From: a virus
DNA: 20,465 nt
Virus record (IMG/VR): IMGVR_UViG_3300037189_001795
Coordinates: 1-20,465 of that record
Strand: one strand, 5' to 3'
The notes beneath the pieces were generated by a model that was not told the origin of the DNA, made no database searches, and saw only the letters and a program-made list of their open reading frames with translations. Shown here in pieces: positions 7,714-14,744 of the stretch. The stretch's first letter is position 1. The number at the start of each line of letters is the position of its first letter. The position numbers were made by a program, and so were the translations under genes.

Positions 7714-8478
7714 TCAAGGTACAACAATGGCATAAGTATAATTCAGCCATGTCCATGTTGTATTGTAATTTCCGTAGGTATTAAACCCGTTTACATTGTA
7801 ACCGCTAAAATATTTCCAGTAAGGACCATCTACAGGCACATTATCAAAATTTCCTGCGAGGATATTTTGATAGTATTCCCCACCGTATTGAACGACTTGA
7901 CCAATCGCGTAAGTAACGGCAGGGTCCCAGGCAGGGAATGCGGTCACTTGATAGCTAATCATGCCAAAAAACTGATTAACATACGGGGCATAAATCACTG
8001 ATCCGATTCCGACTCCCATCGGTTTCGGAAGAAGTCCCTGAATCAAGATCATCTCGGCAAGCTGTGCTGATCCGATTGCAGTGCTGAAAAAATATGACAT
8101 TTGCATATTCTTGAAATCAAATACTAAGAAGTCGCCCGGGAAGAATACCGAGATCAGTTTTTGAATGTCATATAAGGACGAACCGCCGTTATTTCGAATG
8201 ATCGCGAACTTGATTAACTGTCGGAAATCAGAGTCAGATAAAGAAATAGGACCGCTAAAATCAGTACCATATCGAGTGATTCCGACATATTTGCCGATGA
8301 CATCAAGCTGCACACCCTCGGCAGTGTTCAGATCATAGGCATTTTGAACCGCTACCGGGAGTTGGTTTACGACCGCCTCCTGAGTCAATGCCTCAATCGT
8401 CGCATAGGCGCGAGGCTTTCCTGCGTATTGTTTAATCAGAAGGTCGGCGTAATACTGGGCAATTTCAAGATCAGTCAT
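7714..8478 (-). CDS. DUF2612/gpI-like baseplate-to-fibre protein with C-terminal CBM5/12-like module
   Basis: A 254-residue protein. Residues 1-170 fit DUF2612/gpI-like proteins that link the J wedge to the tail fibres: LEIAQYYADLLIKQYAGKPR, NTAEGVQLDVIGKYVGITR, DSDFRQLIKFAIIRNNGG and the hydrophobic LAEMILIQGLLPKPMGVGI. Residues 183-223 carry a separate small module: WDPAVTYAIGQVVQYGGEYY and a VPVDGPYWKYF ending. This is the 'W...TY..G..V.Y.G..Y......N..P....W' pattern of CBM5/12 (chitin-binding-type) modules. The last 30 residues are Tyr/Trp/Asn-rich. It starts in a TAATG overlap with the J-like gene. Confidence 0.8.
   Translation of the reverse strand: MTDLEIAQYYADLLIKQYAGKPRAYATIEALTQEAVVNQLPVAVQNAYDLNTAEGVQLDVIGKYVGITRYGTDFSGPISLSDSDFRQLIKFAIIRNNGGSSLYDIQKLISVFFPGDFLVFDFKNMQMSYFFSTAIGSAQLAEMILIQGLLPKPMGVGIGSVIYAPYVNQFFGMISYQVTAFPAWDPAVTYAIGQVVQYGGEYYQNILAGNFDNVPVDGPYWKYFSGYNVNGFNTYGNYNTTWTWLNYTYAIVVP
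7810..7932 (-). other. CBM5/12-like module in the DUF2612 protein (residues 183-223)
   Basis: Contains W, TY, IG, VV, YGG, Y, P and W at the spacings typical of CBM5/12-type carbohydrate-binding modules. A near copy lies in the next gene at 7318-7443. Confidence 0.65.
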
Positions 8479-9875
8479 TATAGCACCGTGATTGTTGATT
8501 CTCCGTAGTTTCCAAGGTCATCGGTTGCCCTTACTACCGCAACAGTCGGAGAACTCGGAGCTGTATACAATCCTGATCCGTTAACTGAACCCCCACCCGA
8601 ATGGACGGACCAAGTGTAAGTCTGATGCCCTCCGACTGCTGTGAGTTGTTGCGTATCGTTCACATTGATCGTTTTAGTGACCGGAGTTACATAGATTGGC
8701 AACAGAATGATATTTGCTGATGTTATCGCAAATTGATTGTTGAGAGCCGTCGGGGAGAGCGTATTTGTATACGACCCACTGACAGAAAGCGAAAATCCTG
8801 CATTCGTAACAAGAGTATTCGGATCAAGCTCCTGCACCAAAGTGGCAAGCTCGTTGATGTTTACTTGAGTTCCGACCCCAGGAGTAAGGCTAGTAGGAAG
8901 GCCAGAAATAATCCTCGAATAAAAAGGCGCATTTACACCATCCAGAGACGACACATTGAACTTGATAAAAAGATTCTGAGGAGTGACGACATCCCAAGAC
9001 ACGACAAAAGGAGACCCGTCAATCTGTGTAACGGTATAGGATACTGATCCTTTCATACCGCATCCGGCGTTTCTCTTCAGATAGATTGCGTTTGCTACAT
9101 CGGCAGCGGAGACGGCCCCACCTACGATTACCCAAATCGAGTGCGAGGGAATACCATTTGCGTCTGTGGTCGGAGTATTGTTCTCGTAAACATAGGCCGC
9201 AGTGATGCCGTTGATGTTTTCCAAGGCTCCGATAAGACCTTGAAGGTATCCTTGAGAAGGAAGAGCGACGGACTTTTGACGCCGAATCTTCAATGCAGCA
9301 TCGGTCTCTTCATTCAAGCCCAGGCTCGTGTAAGTCGTCGGATTATTGATTAAGGAAACCCCGAGGACGACCGTAATCGGTACGGTAATGGTATTCGGTA
9401 CGGTAAGAACGGCCCCGACATCCTTTGCGCTAAATGGATAGGCATAAACTCCGGCAGTGCTAGGGTATTGAGTCGTTTGAAGCTGGAACTGATTTCCTGC
9501 GTTATCCGCGACCGTAAAAGGAGAATCAGGATACAGATCAAGTCCCTTGAGTGTACAGGCTTGGCTAGTGGTAATCGTGACATTCGTTACGGTCTTAGTT
9601 CCTGCAAGTCGCTGAATTCCGTTATACGCTACGCGCTGATCGAGCGTTACCCCGAATGCCTTATCCGGATCAAAGTTATTATTGACCTGGGTAATCAGGT
9701 CCAAGTTATCTAGGATCGCTTGAATGAAAATCCCGATCATCTGCCCGTCTGGGGTATCGGAGTCAATGTTGATGTCGTTCCCGTAAATGCTTTGAAAAGC
9801 CGCTTTGAAATCGGCGTAAAGGTCTTGATAAGTTTTTGTCGTCAGCCCCGTGGCTGTGATTGCATTTGTTGCCAT
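8478..9875 (-). CDS. Baseplate wedge J-like protein with a C-terminal Ig-like domain
   Basis: A 465-residue protein. The N-terminus (MATNAITATGLTTKTYQDLY, then IYGNDINIDSDTPDGQMIG) is the standard opening of baseplate J/gp6-like proteins. Residues about 185-215 have LNEETDAALKIRRQKSVALP, another J-like signature, followed by GYLQGLIGALENINGI and a domain up to about 390. Residues about 395-465 form an Ig-like domain (YTWSVHSGGGSVNGSGLYTA, VRATDDLGNYGES) that is extra compared with P2 gpJ. J proteins join wedges into the baseplate ring. The ATG has GAGGA 6 nt upstream. The stop overlaps the next start by one base. Confidence 0.86.
   Translation of the reverse strand: MATNAITATGLTTKTYQDLYADFKAAFQSIYGNDINIDSDTPDGQMIGIFIQAILDNLDLITQVNNNFDPDKAFGVTLDQRVAYNGIQRLAGTKTVTNVTITTSQACTLKGLDLYPDSPFTVADNAGNQFQLQTTQYPSTAGVYAYPFSAKDVGAVLTVPNTITVPITVVLGVSLINNPTTYTSLGLNEETDAALKIRRQKSVALPSQGYLQGLIGALENINGITAAYVYENNTPTTDANGIPSHSIWVIVGGAVSAADVANAIYLKRNAGCGMKGSVSYTVTQIDGSPFVVSWDVVTPQNLFIKFNVSSLDGVNAPFYSRIISGLPTSLTPGVGTQVNINELATLVQELDPNTLVTNAGFSLSVSGSYTNTLSPTALNNQFAITSANIILLPIYVTPVTKTINVNDTQQLTAVGGHQTYTWSVHSGGGSVNGSGLYTAPSSPTVAVVRATDDLGNYGESTITVL
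8481..8693 (-). other. Ig-like domain, copy 2 (J-like protein residues about 395-465)
   Basis: Shares TWS, GGS, SGLYTA, RA.D..G and T.TV with the N-terminal domain of the neck protein (17653-17874), in the same order and with only small gaps. Here it is attached at the C-terminus. Confidence 0.72.
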
Positions 9876-10229
9876 TTAAATCCTCACCACTGTTGAATAG
9901 CTTACTCGCTCAGTGTAGACGGTATTGATCGAATACTGAAGGGTGATTTTACGATTCGAGTCGATTGAAAATGACGAATCCACAATGCCCGTGACTCCGA
10001 CCGTGTTCAAAATCACAGAATTAATATCGAGCTGAATCTGAAGTTTGTTCTTGCTCCCGAGCCGATTAAACCAGTCGATCCCTGCCGTAATATCAAAAAA
10101 GCAATCTCCGAGGAAAGACTGAAGTCTGGTCTTTACATTTTGGGCAATCGCGTCATTTGCGCTTAGGTAATCGTTTCGACCTTTCCCGAACAGCCAATCA
10201 TTTTCTATGTCAATTTTGCGTACAATCAT
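9876..10229 (-). CDS. Baseplate wedge protein (gp25/gpW-like)
   Basis: A 117-residue protein with the gp25-like arrangement: N-terminal DIENDWLFGKGRNDYLSAND, then VKTRLQSFLGDCFFDITAGIDWF in the middle, and a C-terminal strand region ending YSINTVYTERVSYSTVVRI. It is a small wedge component that helps start sheath assembly at the baseplate. It lies directly before the J-like wedge gene, as in P2, Mu and related phages. It starts in an ATGA overlap with the spike gene and its TAA stop abuts the next start. Confidence 0.8.
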   Translation of the reverse strand: MIVRKIDIENDWLFGKGRNDYLSANDAIAQNVKTRLQSFLGDCFFDITAGIDWFNRLGSKNKLQIQLDINSVILNTVGVTGIVDSSFSIDSNRKITLQYSINTVYTERVSYSTVVRI

Positions 10230-10921
10230 TCGAGTAAGGCTCCCAGATTGGATGATAAACTAGAAATCGCTGCTGATAAAGCTTGCGCTGCAGGTCCGAG
10301 CGTAGGTTCAACAGTCGCTAAGCTCGTGGCTGTTGCGAATGAGTTTAGGGCGTCAGAAAGCCCAACAAGTAAGTCCTTTAGGTTTTGTACATCATTTTTG
10401 ATGGCAATTTTTTCGGAGCTAAGCATCACCTTGGCTTTATCGTTAGCGATCACGACTCGATCCGGATCATAGTTTGAAATCGCATTCTTTGAATGCCTAA
10501 TCCCAACAAGGGCCATCGCGTCCGCGATGTTATGGGTTCTCGCCGTTGTAGGCTCCTGGTTTACCTGCCCAGACGCCCACCATGCGTCAATATCCCTATC
10601 ATTGAACATGAGTATGCAAGTGTCGCCCTGCTTGATCGGCATGGTGATATGCCCCGTCCCACCCGTAAGCGTTACAACAGGGCAGGATATCGCCATTGGG
10701 TAATCCTTTAAGATCGGATAGTAGTTCGAAGTTTCCGAATCCCTTGTGAAGTAAACCTGCTTGTAATTAAAAGTTACATCTGCGGTTTGAGTGTCAGGAT
10801 AAAAGTTCTGAATCGTTCCAAGAGCGTGACAATTTAATTCCAGAAAAATAGTTCTTTTTAATTCTAATAAATTGTCAATTAAATCAGGGGTATGGCGAAT
10901 TATTGGATTTAAATTAATCAT
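10226..10921 (-). CDS. Baseplate spike / central puncturing protein (Gp138 N-terminal-like OB fold)
   Basis: A 231-residue protein. After a helical lead, residues about 32-150 form an OB-type domain: LGTIQNFYPDTQTADVTFNY, then CPVVTLTGGTGHITMPIKQ, DTCILMFNDRDIDAWW and NIADAMALVGIRH. This matches the Gp138 N-terminal/gpV-gp45 spike pattern. Residues about 155-185 give short beta strands (RVVIANDKAKVMLSSEKIAI) that could begin a small spike helix. The C-terminus (about 190-231) is Ala/Ser/Leu-rich and helical, so no long needle or enzymatic domain is present. It overlaps hub and gp25-like genes by ATGA, and its own ribosome site is weak (AAAG). Confidence 0.8.
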   Translation of the reverse strand: MINLNPIIRHTPDLIDNLLELKRTIFLELNCHALGTIQNFYPDTQTADVTFNYKQVYFTRDSETSNYYPILKDYPMAISCPVVTLTGGTGHITMPIKQGDTCILMFNDRDIDAWWASGQVNQEPTTARTHNIADAMALVGIRHSKNAISNYDPDRVVIANDKAKVMLSSEKIAIKNDVQNLKDLLVGLSDALNSFATATSLATVEPTLGPAAQALSAAISSLSSNLGALLE

Positions 10922-11856
10922 AAATCTTTATAAATCCCAGCGTACATTGTTAGAGTAGTCACAGCCGGAGCATTAACCGTTGGGCTGATTATTCCTCTAT
11001 GCGTGATGTCATAAATCTTATAGTAAGAGTTCATCGCGTAATAGTACCGTTTTGGATTAACGGATGCCGCTAAGATTTGTTGCGACCCTGTGGTGCTTCT
11101 TAAAAAGACCCTTTGCCCGACTAGAAATCGAGGCTCAAAAACTAAATCAACACTTACGCGATCTGAATTGATTACAGGAGTCCCCAGAAGGCCAGTAGCA
11201 GAATTGATCTCATTCACGATCGGGGGAATTGTCTCGCCTTCTCCGATCACATTCACAATATTATTATCAATGAAGCATCCGTTATTACCTAAAAACTGCC
11301 TAAGAACATCCCCCGTGTTTCCGTTTAGTTGAATCTGCCTTTGCAATGGTTGAGTATTGGCAAAAATGCTTTCTGATATTTTTCCGATCTGAACGACATT
11401 CTTTTGACCCCCTGCATTTACAAGGTCATTTAAAAGGGATGTAACGATCTGTTTGTAAGTAGTCCCGATCCCGAATGTATGGTTTGACTCGGCTACGGCC
11501 CAGGCGAATCCCCCGTCATATCCTGTGATCTGAGTCACAAAATTAGTTCCTTCACGGACGGAGAAAGCGTTTCCTACATATCCGGCAAAGATCAAGGACA
11601 TCTGATCGCCCTCGTATCCTGCTCTGAGAAACATTTTCCTGCGCTTTAAAGGATCGGAATAATCTACTCGGATCAAGTTTCGGGTTTCTTCGTTCAGATT
11701 ATAGACCTTGATCGTAGCGTCTTGTTTCGATGTTTTATAAACTCTTACGATATTAAACTCGATGCTAAAAGGCAGTTTGATGACCTTGTATTCTTCGACA
11801 TCTGGCCCGGTATCAAGCTGGATTTTTAGCTCATAAATTCGATTACGCTTCTCCAC
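10918..11856 (-). CDS. Baseplate hub protein (gp27/gp44/gpD-like)
   Basis: A 312-residue protein placed between plug and spike genes. Residues 1-110 form beta strands with ATIKVYNLNEETRNLI and RRKMFLRAGYEGDQMSLIFAGYVG, the standard opening of tail-hub proteins of the T4 gp27/Mu gp44/P2 gpD type. The middle contains TYKQIVTSLLNDLV and NTGDVLRQFLGNNGCFIDNN, and the C-terminal third has DRVSVDLVFEPRFLVGQRVFL and YYKIYDITHRG. A trimer of it normally caps the tube and holds the spike. The start is GTG at 11856 with AAGG 6 nt upstream (11863-11866). It ends in ATGA overlap with the spike gene. Confidence 0.83.
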   Translation of the reverse strand: MEKRNRIYELKIQLDTGPDVEEYKVIKLPFSIEFNIVRVYKTSKQDATIKVYNLNEETRNLIRVDYSDPLKRRKMFLRAGYEGDQMSLIFAGYVGNAFSVREGTNFVTQITGYDGGFAWAVAESNHTFGIGTTYKQIVTSLLNDLVNAGGQKNVVQIGKISESIFANTQPLQRQIQLNGNTGDVLRQFLGNNGCFIDNNIVNVIGEGETIPPIVNEINSATGLLGTPVINSDRVSVDLVFEPRFLVGQRVFLRSTTGSQQILAASVNPKRYYYAMNSYYKIYDITHRGIISPTVNAPAVTTLTMYAGIYKDL

Positions 11857-12190
11857 GAGTCACCTTCAAATAATACTGGGCTTCAGTGTTATCGAGGAAA
11901 TACATCGTGCAAAAACCCGATACAAAATCCTGCTGATTTTGAGGCTCCTGATTGTTCGTGGTCGTGACGCAAAGACCAAATGGAAGCTGATTGATAAATT
12001 GATGCAGCAGATTCGGGCTAACGCAAATTCTGATTCCTTGAAGGGTAAAAGTCCCGTATTGAAGACTTGTGATGAACCATCCAAGCTGCATTGGCTTGAA
12101 TTCCATCTCAATCGTGACGATGCTTCCATCATAGAGAACGAATCTCTGTTTCTGTCTTGCGTCTGCCGTGATCTGTTGAATTTGATACAT
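11843..12190 (-). CDS. Baseplate plug-like protein (Pam3 gp18 type)
   Basis: A 115-residue beta-rich protein with RFVLYDGSIVTIEMEFKPMQ followed by LGWFITSLQYGTFTLQGIRI and LPFGLCVTT. This 'f.l.dg...l...y.....gWy.....g..i..gi....LPfGL' layout matches the small baseplate plug proteins known from cyanophage Pam3 gp18 and relatives, which lie between Dit-like and hub genes, as here. It starts one base inside the preceding stop (TAATG) and ends 14 bp inside the hub gene. The assignment rests on pattern and gene order. Confidence 0.68.
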   Translation of the reverse strand: MYQIQQITADARQKQRFVLYDGSIVTIEMEFKPMQLGWFITSLQYGTFTLQGIRICVSPNLLHQFINQLPFGLCVTTTNNQEPQNQQDFVSGFCTMYFLDNTEAQYYLKVTRGEA

Positions 12191-13047
12191 TATGCCACCA
12201 TCCCTGAAATGACCGATGATTGACTAACGGAAGAAGCTGGAGGAGTAGAAATCCCGAGATCTGCTCCCGTTGAAGCTCCGGCTGATAGTCTCCCCGTGGT
12301 GTTAGCTGCATTGATCACAGTGACCGCGTATTGGGTTGATGCAAATTGCATCTTTTTAAAGGTGATTTCAATGTCCGTGATCATCCGGCTATCTTGATTC
12401 TGAATGAATCTCAAAGACTTGATCGCCATGTTGGTCTGTTTGTTCCAAGGAGTCTGCACAGTCATCAGGGTTCGATTCACATAATACCCATAGAGTTTAT
12501 TGAATGCCTGTTGCTGTTTGTTCTGGATATTAACCTGACCCGATGCCCAGTCGAATGTTTTAACGGATTGATACGCATTTTGAAGATTCGCTAATACTTG
12601 AAACGCTTGCGCTGCTTGATTATATGCTAGCAGCGCGTAGGCTGATACTTCTGGGGTATAAGCAGAAAGCGCGTAGAATCTTGATAAAACCTGTGATTGA
12701 GCAATCTGTAGAGTCTTATTCGGAGCAATGTCATTTAATTCTCCGATAAATCCCTGAACACTTACTTCAAGCGGTTTCTGCGCGATATGATCCTGAATCG
12801 CGTAGTTAGCTTCAACATAATGATCCGTGATATCGGATTCGATACTGATAGAGTTTTCTGCCTCATAATGAAATAGAAAAGCATCATCGGAAAATGGAGG
12901 GATCGGAGTGCCAGGCACGGCGAAGTTTTGCTGCGGCTCGTATCGGTTGTTTTGATTGCTTGGAGTAATTAAAACAACATTACCGAGGGCGTTTGCTCCT
13001 GCCGTAATGTTCCCTAACGCTGGGAGATTTGTTGATTGGTATGCCAT
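12190..13047 (-). CDS. Baseplate/distal tail protein with Dit-like N-terminal domain
   Basis: A 285-residue protein. Residues about 60-110 contain SISIESDITDHYVEANYAIQ and the KPLEVSVQGFIGEL run, the mark of the Dit-like N-terminal domain found in myovirus baseplates: protein that connects the tube end to the hub and binds as a ring. A helical middle region (about 120-200), a beta segment (MITDIEITFKKMQFA) and a Ser/Ala/Thr-rich tail follow. The ATG at 13047 overlaps the tape measure stop by one base (TAATG) and is preceded by GAGGGG, so initiation should be strong. The place between tape measure and plug/hub genes agrees with the role. Confidence 0.8.
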   Translation of the reverse strand: MAYQSTNLPALGNITAGANALGNVVLITPSNQNNRYEPQQNFAVPGTPIPPFSDDAFLFHYEAENSISIESDITDHYVEANYAIQDHIAQKPLEVSVQGFIGELNDIAPNKTLQIAQSQVLSRFYALSAYTPEVSAYALLAYNQAAQAFQVLANLQNAYQSVKTFDWASGQVNIQNKQQQAFNKLYGYYVNRTLMTVQTPWNKQTNMAIKSLRFIQNQDSRMITDIEITFKKMQFASTQYAVTVINAANTTGRLSAGASTGADLGISTPPASSVSQSSVISGMVA

Positions 13048-14204
13048 TATTTACCCCTCAAGCTTTGCAGCGCACTTTGTGTTGACCTATGAACTTCCGA
13101 CCCGTGAGCGCGTGATGTTTCTTTCGGATCATTTGATCCGTAGATATTCGTATTGTTTGTTTGATTGATTACATTACCAGCCCCACCTGCCGTAGCTGGA
13201 ACAAGGTTACCCATCATGAGTTCTTTAAACCCTGGGAAATCCCCAGAGAAAAGACCTCTTGTAAATTTATTGGCAAAGATGTCTTTTGTTTTTTCGTTTT
13301 GAAATACATTTTCTTTTCCTTCTTTGTATTTCTCGAATTCACTAAGAAGAAAAACCAATCCCGTAACAACAGCAGAAAGAGGATTGAGATAGGCAGCCAT
13401 GCCTGCGAGAGCAAGCCCGAATGCTTTTAGAAAATCTAGTAAAGGTCCACCCTGTCCGCTTTTGAAAGACCTGATGATATTCAGAATGCCTTTCATTGCG
13501 TTTTCAATCATTTTTAAAGCTGGCAAAACGACTTCAGCGGCAAAGTCTGCTCCAACTCCCTTAGTAAAAGAATCTTTTAAGTTTTCGAACTCTACACCGA
13601 TTTGTCTAAGCTGCTTCTGCCTTGCTGGAGAGATAATCTGCCCAAAAAGCTTATCCATGTTTTTATTATTTTCTCTTAAAAACGGGATAAACGCATCGCC
13701 ACCTATAAAACTTCTTATTGCTTCGTTTGCATATTCGACATCGCCTGGGTATTTTTTTGTAAATTCTTCTATTTTTTTCATGGCATAGAAAATGCCATTT
13801 TTTCCTTTCGCTTTATTTACATCAAAATCAACAACGGTTTGGAGCCTTTTCAATCCTTCTGGGGGATTGCCTTGCGACATTTGAGCAAGAACTTTTTTTA
13901 AATTAGTAAATGCCGCTGTTGTATCTTCAGCAGAAACTCCTGATTGCCTGGCTGCATTGATCCAGGATTGTAACTGCTCGCTTGAGTCTCCGGTAAGAAG
14001 GGAAAAGTTTACAAGGCTTTTCCCCATTTGAGCTTCAGCGGAACTGATCTGCTCAAGGGCATAAAGAAGAGCCAAAAACTCAAGGCGAAGAGAATTAACA
14101 AAACCGCCTGTTTTTTGGAGATTAGAGCCGACAGAGGTCAAACCTTTGACGGCTACATCCGCGCCTTTTAGGCCGATTTCAACGAGTAACTCACCGATTT
14201 TCAC
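13047..14204 (-). CDS. Tail tape measure protein
   Basis: A 385-residue, mainly alpha-helical protein. Residues 1-60 start MKIGELLVEIGLKGADVAVK, followed by long helices. Residues about 62-180 contain LLTGDSSEQLQSWINAARQ, SAEDTTAAFTNLKKVLAQM and FIPFLREN, typical of tape-measure N-terminal regions. A hydrophobic stretch at about 255-290 may be the membrane-active part. The C-terminus is polar with VINQTNNTNIYGS. It is short for the class, which predicts a short tail (about 58 nm if roughly 0.15 nm per residue applies). The start is GTG at 14204 with GAGG 6 nt upstream, and it overlaps the chaperone frame by 14 bp. Confidence 0.85.
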   Translation of the reverse strand: MKIGELLVEIGLKGADVAVKGLTSVGSNLQKTGGFVNSLRLEFLALLYALEQISSAEAQMGKSLVNFSLLTGDSSEQLQSWINAARQSGVSAEDTTAAFTNLKKVLAQMSQGNPPEGLKRLQTVVDFDVNKAKGKNGIFYAMKKIEEFTKKYPGDVEYANEAIRSFIGGDAFIPFLRENNKNMDKLFGQIISPARQKQLRQIGVEFENLKDSFTKGVGADFAAEVVLPALKMIENAMKGILNIIRSFKSGQGGPLLDFLKAFGLALAGMAAYLNPLSAVVTGLVFLLSEFEKYKEGKENVFQNEKTKDIFANKFTRGLFSGDFPGFKELMMGNLVPATAGGAGNVINQTNNTNIYGSNDPKETSRAHGSEVHRSTQSALQSLRGK

Positions 14205-14463
14205 GATTCACCTCGTAAAATGCGGATTCGTATTTATTTACAAAAGTCTCGTAATGCAGTGCTTGAATTACTTCTCTCGCAGTCATTTCCATAACCTCCC
14301 TTAGTGTGCCATATCCGGCCTTCACTAAGCGAAAGAAAATAATCAGGTCATCGTCCTCGGCCCTTATGCGAGGCTTTGTTTTACTTTCTCCAGTACTGGA
14401 GAGAACTTCGCATAAAGGCTTTTCGTAAAAGGCAGGATGTTTTCTTTCGCAATCAAATAGCAA
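14191..14463 (-). CDS. Tail assembly chaperone, second frame (T-like part, probably reached by -1 frameshift)
   Basis: This frame is open after a TGA at 14469-14467 and ends at TGA 14193-14191, overlapping the tape measure by 14 bp. It has no ATG in a useful place; the earliest near-cognate codon is a TTG at 14463 with no ribosome site. Relative to the upstream chaperone it is in the -1 frame. The part after the upstream stop is acidic then helical (AEDDDLIIFFRLVKAGYGTL, REVIQALHYETFVNKYESAF), like the T part of G/GT pairs that contacts the tape measure. If the slip occurs at codon 122, the fusion would have about 184 residues. It is best read as the extension of the upstream protein, not a separate gene. 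Confidence 0.68.
   Translation of the reverse strand: MLFDCERKHPAFYEKPLCEVLSSTGESKTKPRIRAEDDDLIIFFRLVKAGYGTLREVMEMTAREVIQALHYETFVNKYESAFYEVNRENR
14211..14214 (-). promoter_or_regulatory. Ribosome site fixing the GTG start of the tape measure gene
   Basis: GAGG lies 6 nt before GTG at 14204-14202, within the end of the chaperone second frame. No ATG start competes nearby. Confidence 0.7.
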
Positions 14464-14744
14464 ACTTCAAAATAATCGGCCCGAGCCTCGACTGCTTCGA
14501 AGGTATTCTCATCGATCCTGCTACCGTTATAGGTAGCTCGACGAGCGCACACCATTAGAGCTGATTCGACCTTCTTAGAGCCTAAGAAGGTACAGACTAA
14601 ATCTTTTAAAAGATTTGCATCGATGTCTGTATTGGAATCCACTTTCAAGGCTTTTGCCTCCTCCATGATCGCTTGGAGGAGGGCACGAGCTTCCGCAAAA
14701 GAGGCCGGGCTGATTTTTAATTCTGCTCCGCTCTCAAGAATCAT
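14364..14744 (-). CDS. Tail assembly chaperone, short form (G-like)
   Basis: A 126-residue, helical protein lying between tube and tape measure, the fixed place of tail assembly chaperones (lambda G/GT, P2 E/E+E'). It begins MILESGAELKISPASFAEAR and contains DLVCTFLGSKKVESALMVCARRATYNG and YFEVCYLIAKENILPF. The last 100 nt overlap an open -1 frame (14191-14463) that carries the likely second part. These chaperones coat the tape measure while the tube polymerises and leave the finished particle. The gene starts at an ATGA overlap with the tube gene. A 10-bp perfect hairpin (14569-14591) lies inside it. Assigned mainly by position, size and the overlapping frame. Confidence 0.75.
   Translation of the reverse strand: MILESGAELKISPASFAEARALLQAIMEEAKALKVDSNTDIDANLLKDLVCTFLGSKKVESALMVCARRATYNGSRIDENTFEAVEARADYFEVCYLIAKENILPFTKSLYAKFSPVLEKVKQSLA
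14376..14382 (-). other. Candidate -1 ribosomal slip site (A AAA CAA)
   Basis: Within the overlap, in the zero frame GTA AAA CAA, the P-site AAA codon can re-pair perfectly one base back; the A-site CAA cannot. It therefore allows slippage but is not a canonical X XXY YYZ site. A GGAG (14388-14391) lies 5 nt upstream and overlaps a palindrome, CTCCAGTACTGGAG (14388-14401). A second weak candidate is T TTT ACG near 14424-14430. I found no classical heptamer in the open overlap. Confidence 0.4.
14569..14591 (-). repeat. Perfect 10-bp inverted repeat in the chaperone gene
   Basis: ACCTTCTTAG and CTAAGAAGGT flank a 3-nt loop, inside codons for TFLGSKKV. No T tract follows on either strand, so it is not a standard terminator. 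It could be a regulatory RNA structure within the chaperone mRNA, or chance. Confidence 0.5.

Noticed and set aside
9362-9411. Short direct repeat (GGTACGGTAA twice)
   Set aside because: It encodes the repeated strand pattern VPNTITVPITV in the J-like protein and is explained by coding sequence.
14191-14463. Second chaperone frame as an independent gene starting at TTG 14463
   Set aside because: No Shine-Dalgarno sequence and a rare start codon inside the upstream gene; the -1 frame relation and locus fit frameshifting better.
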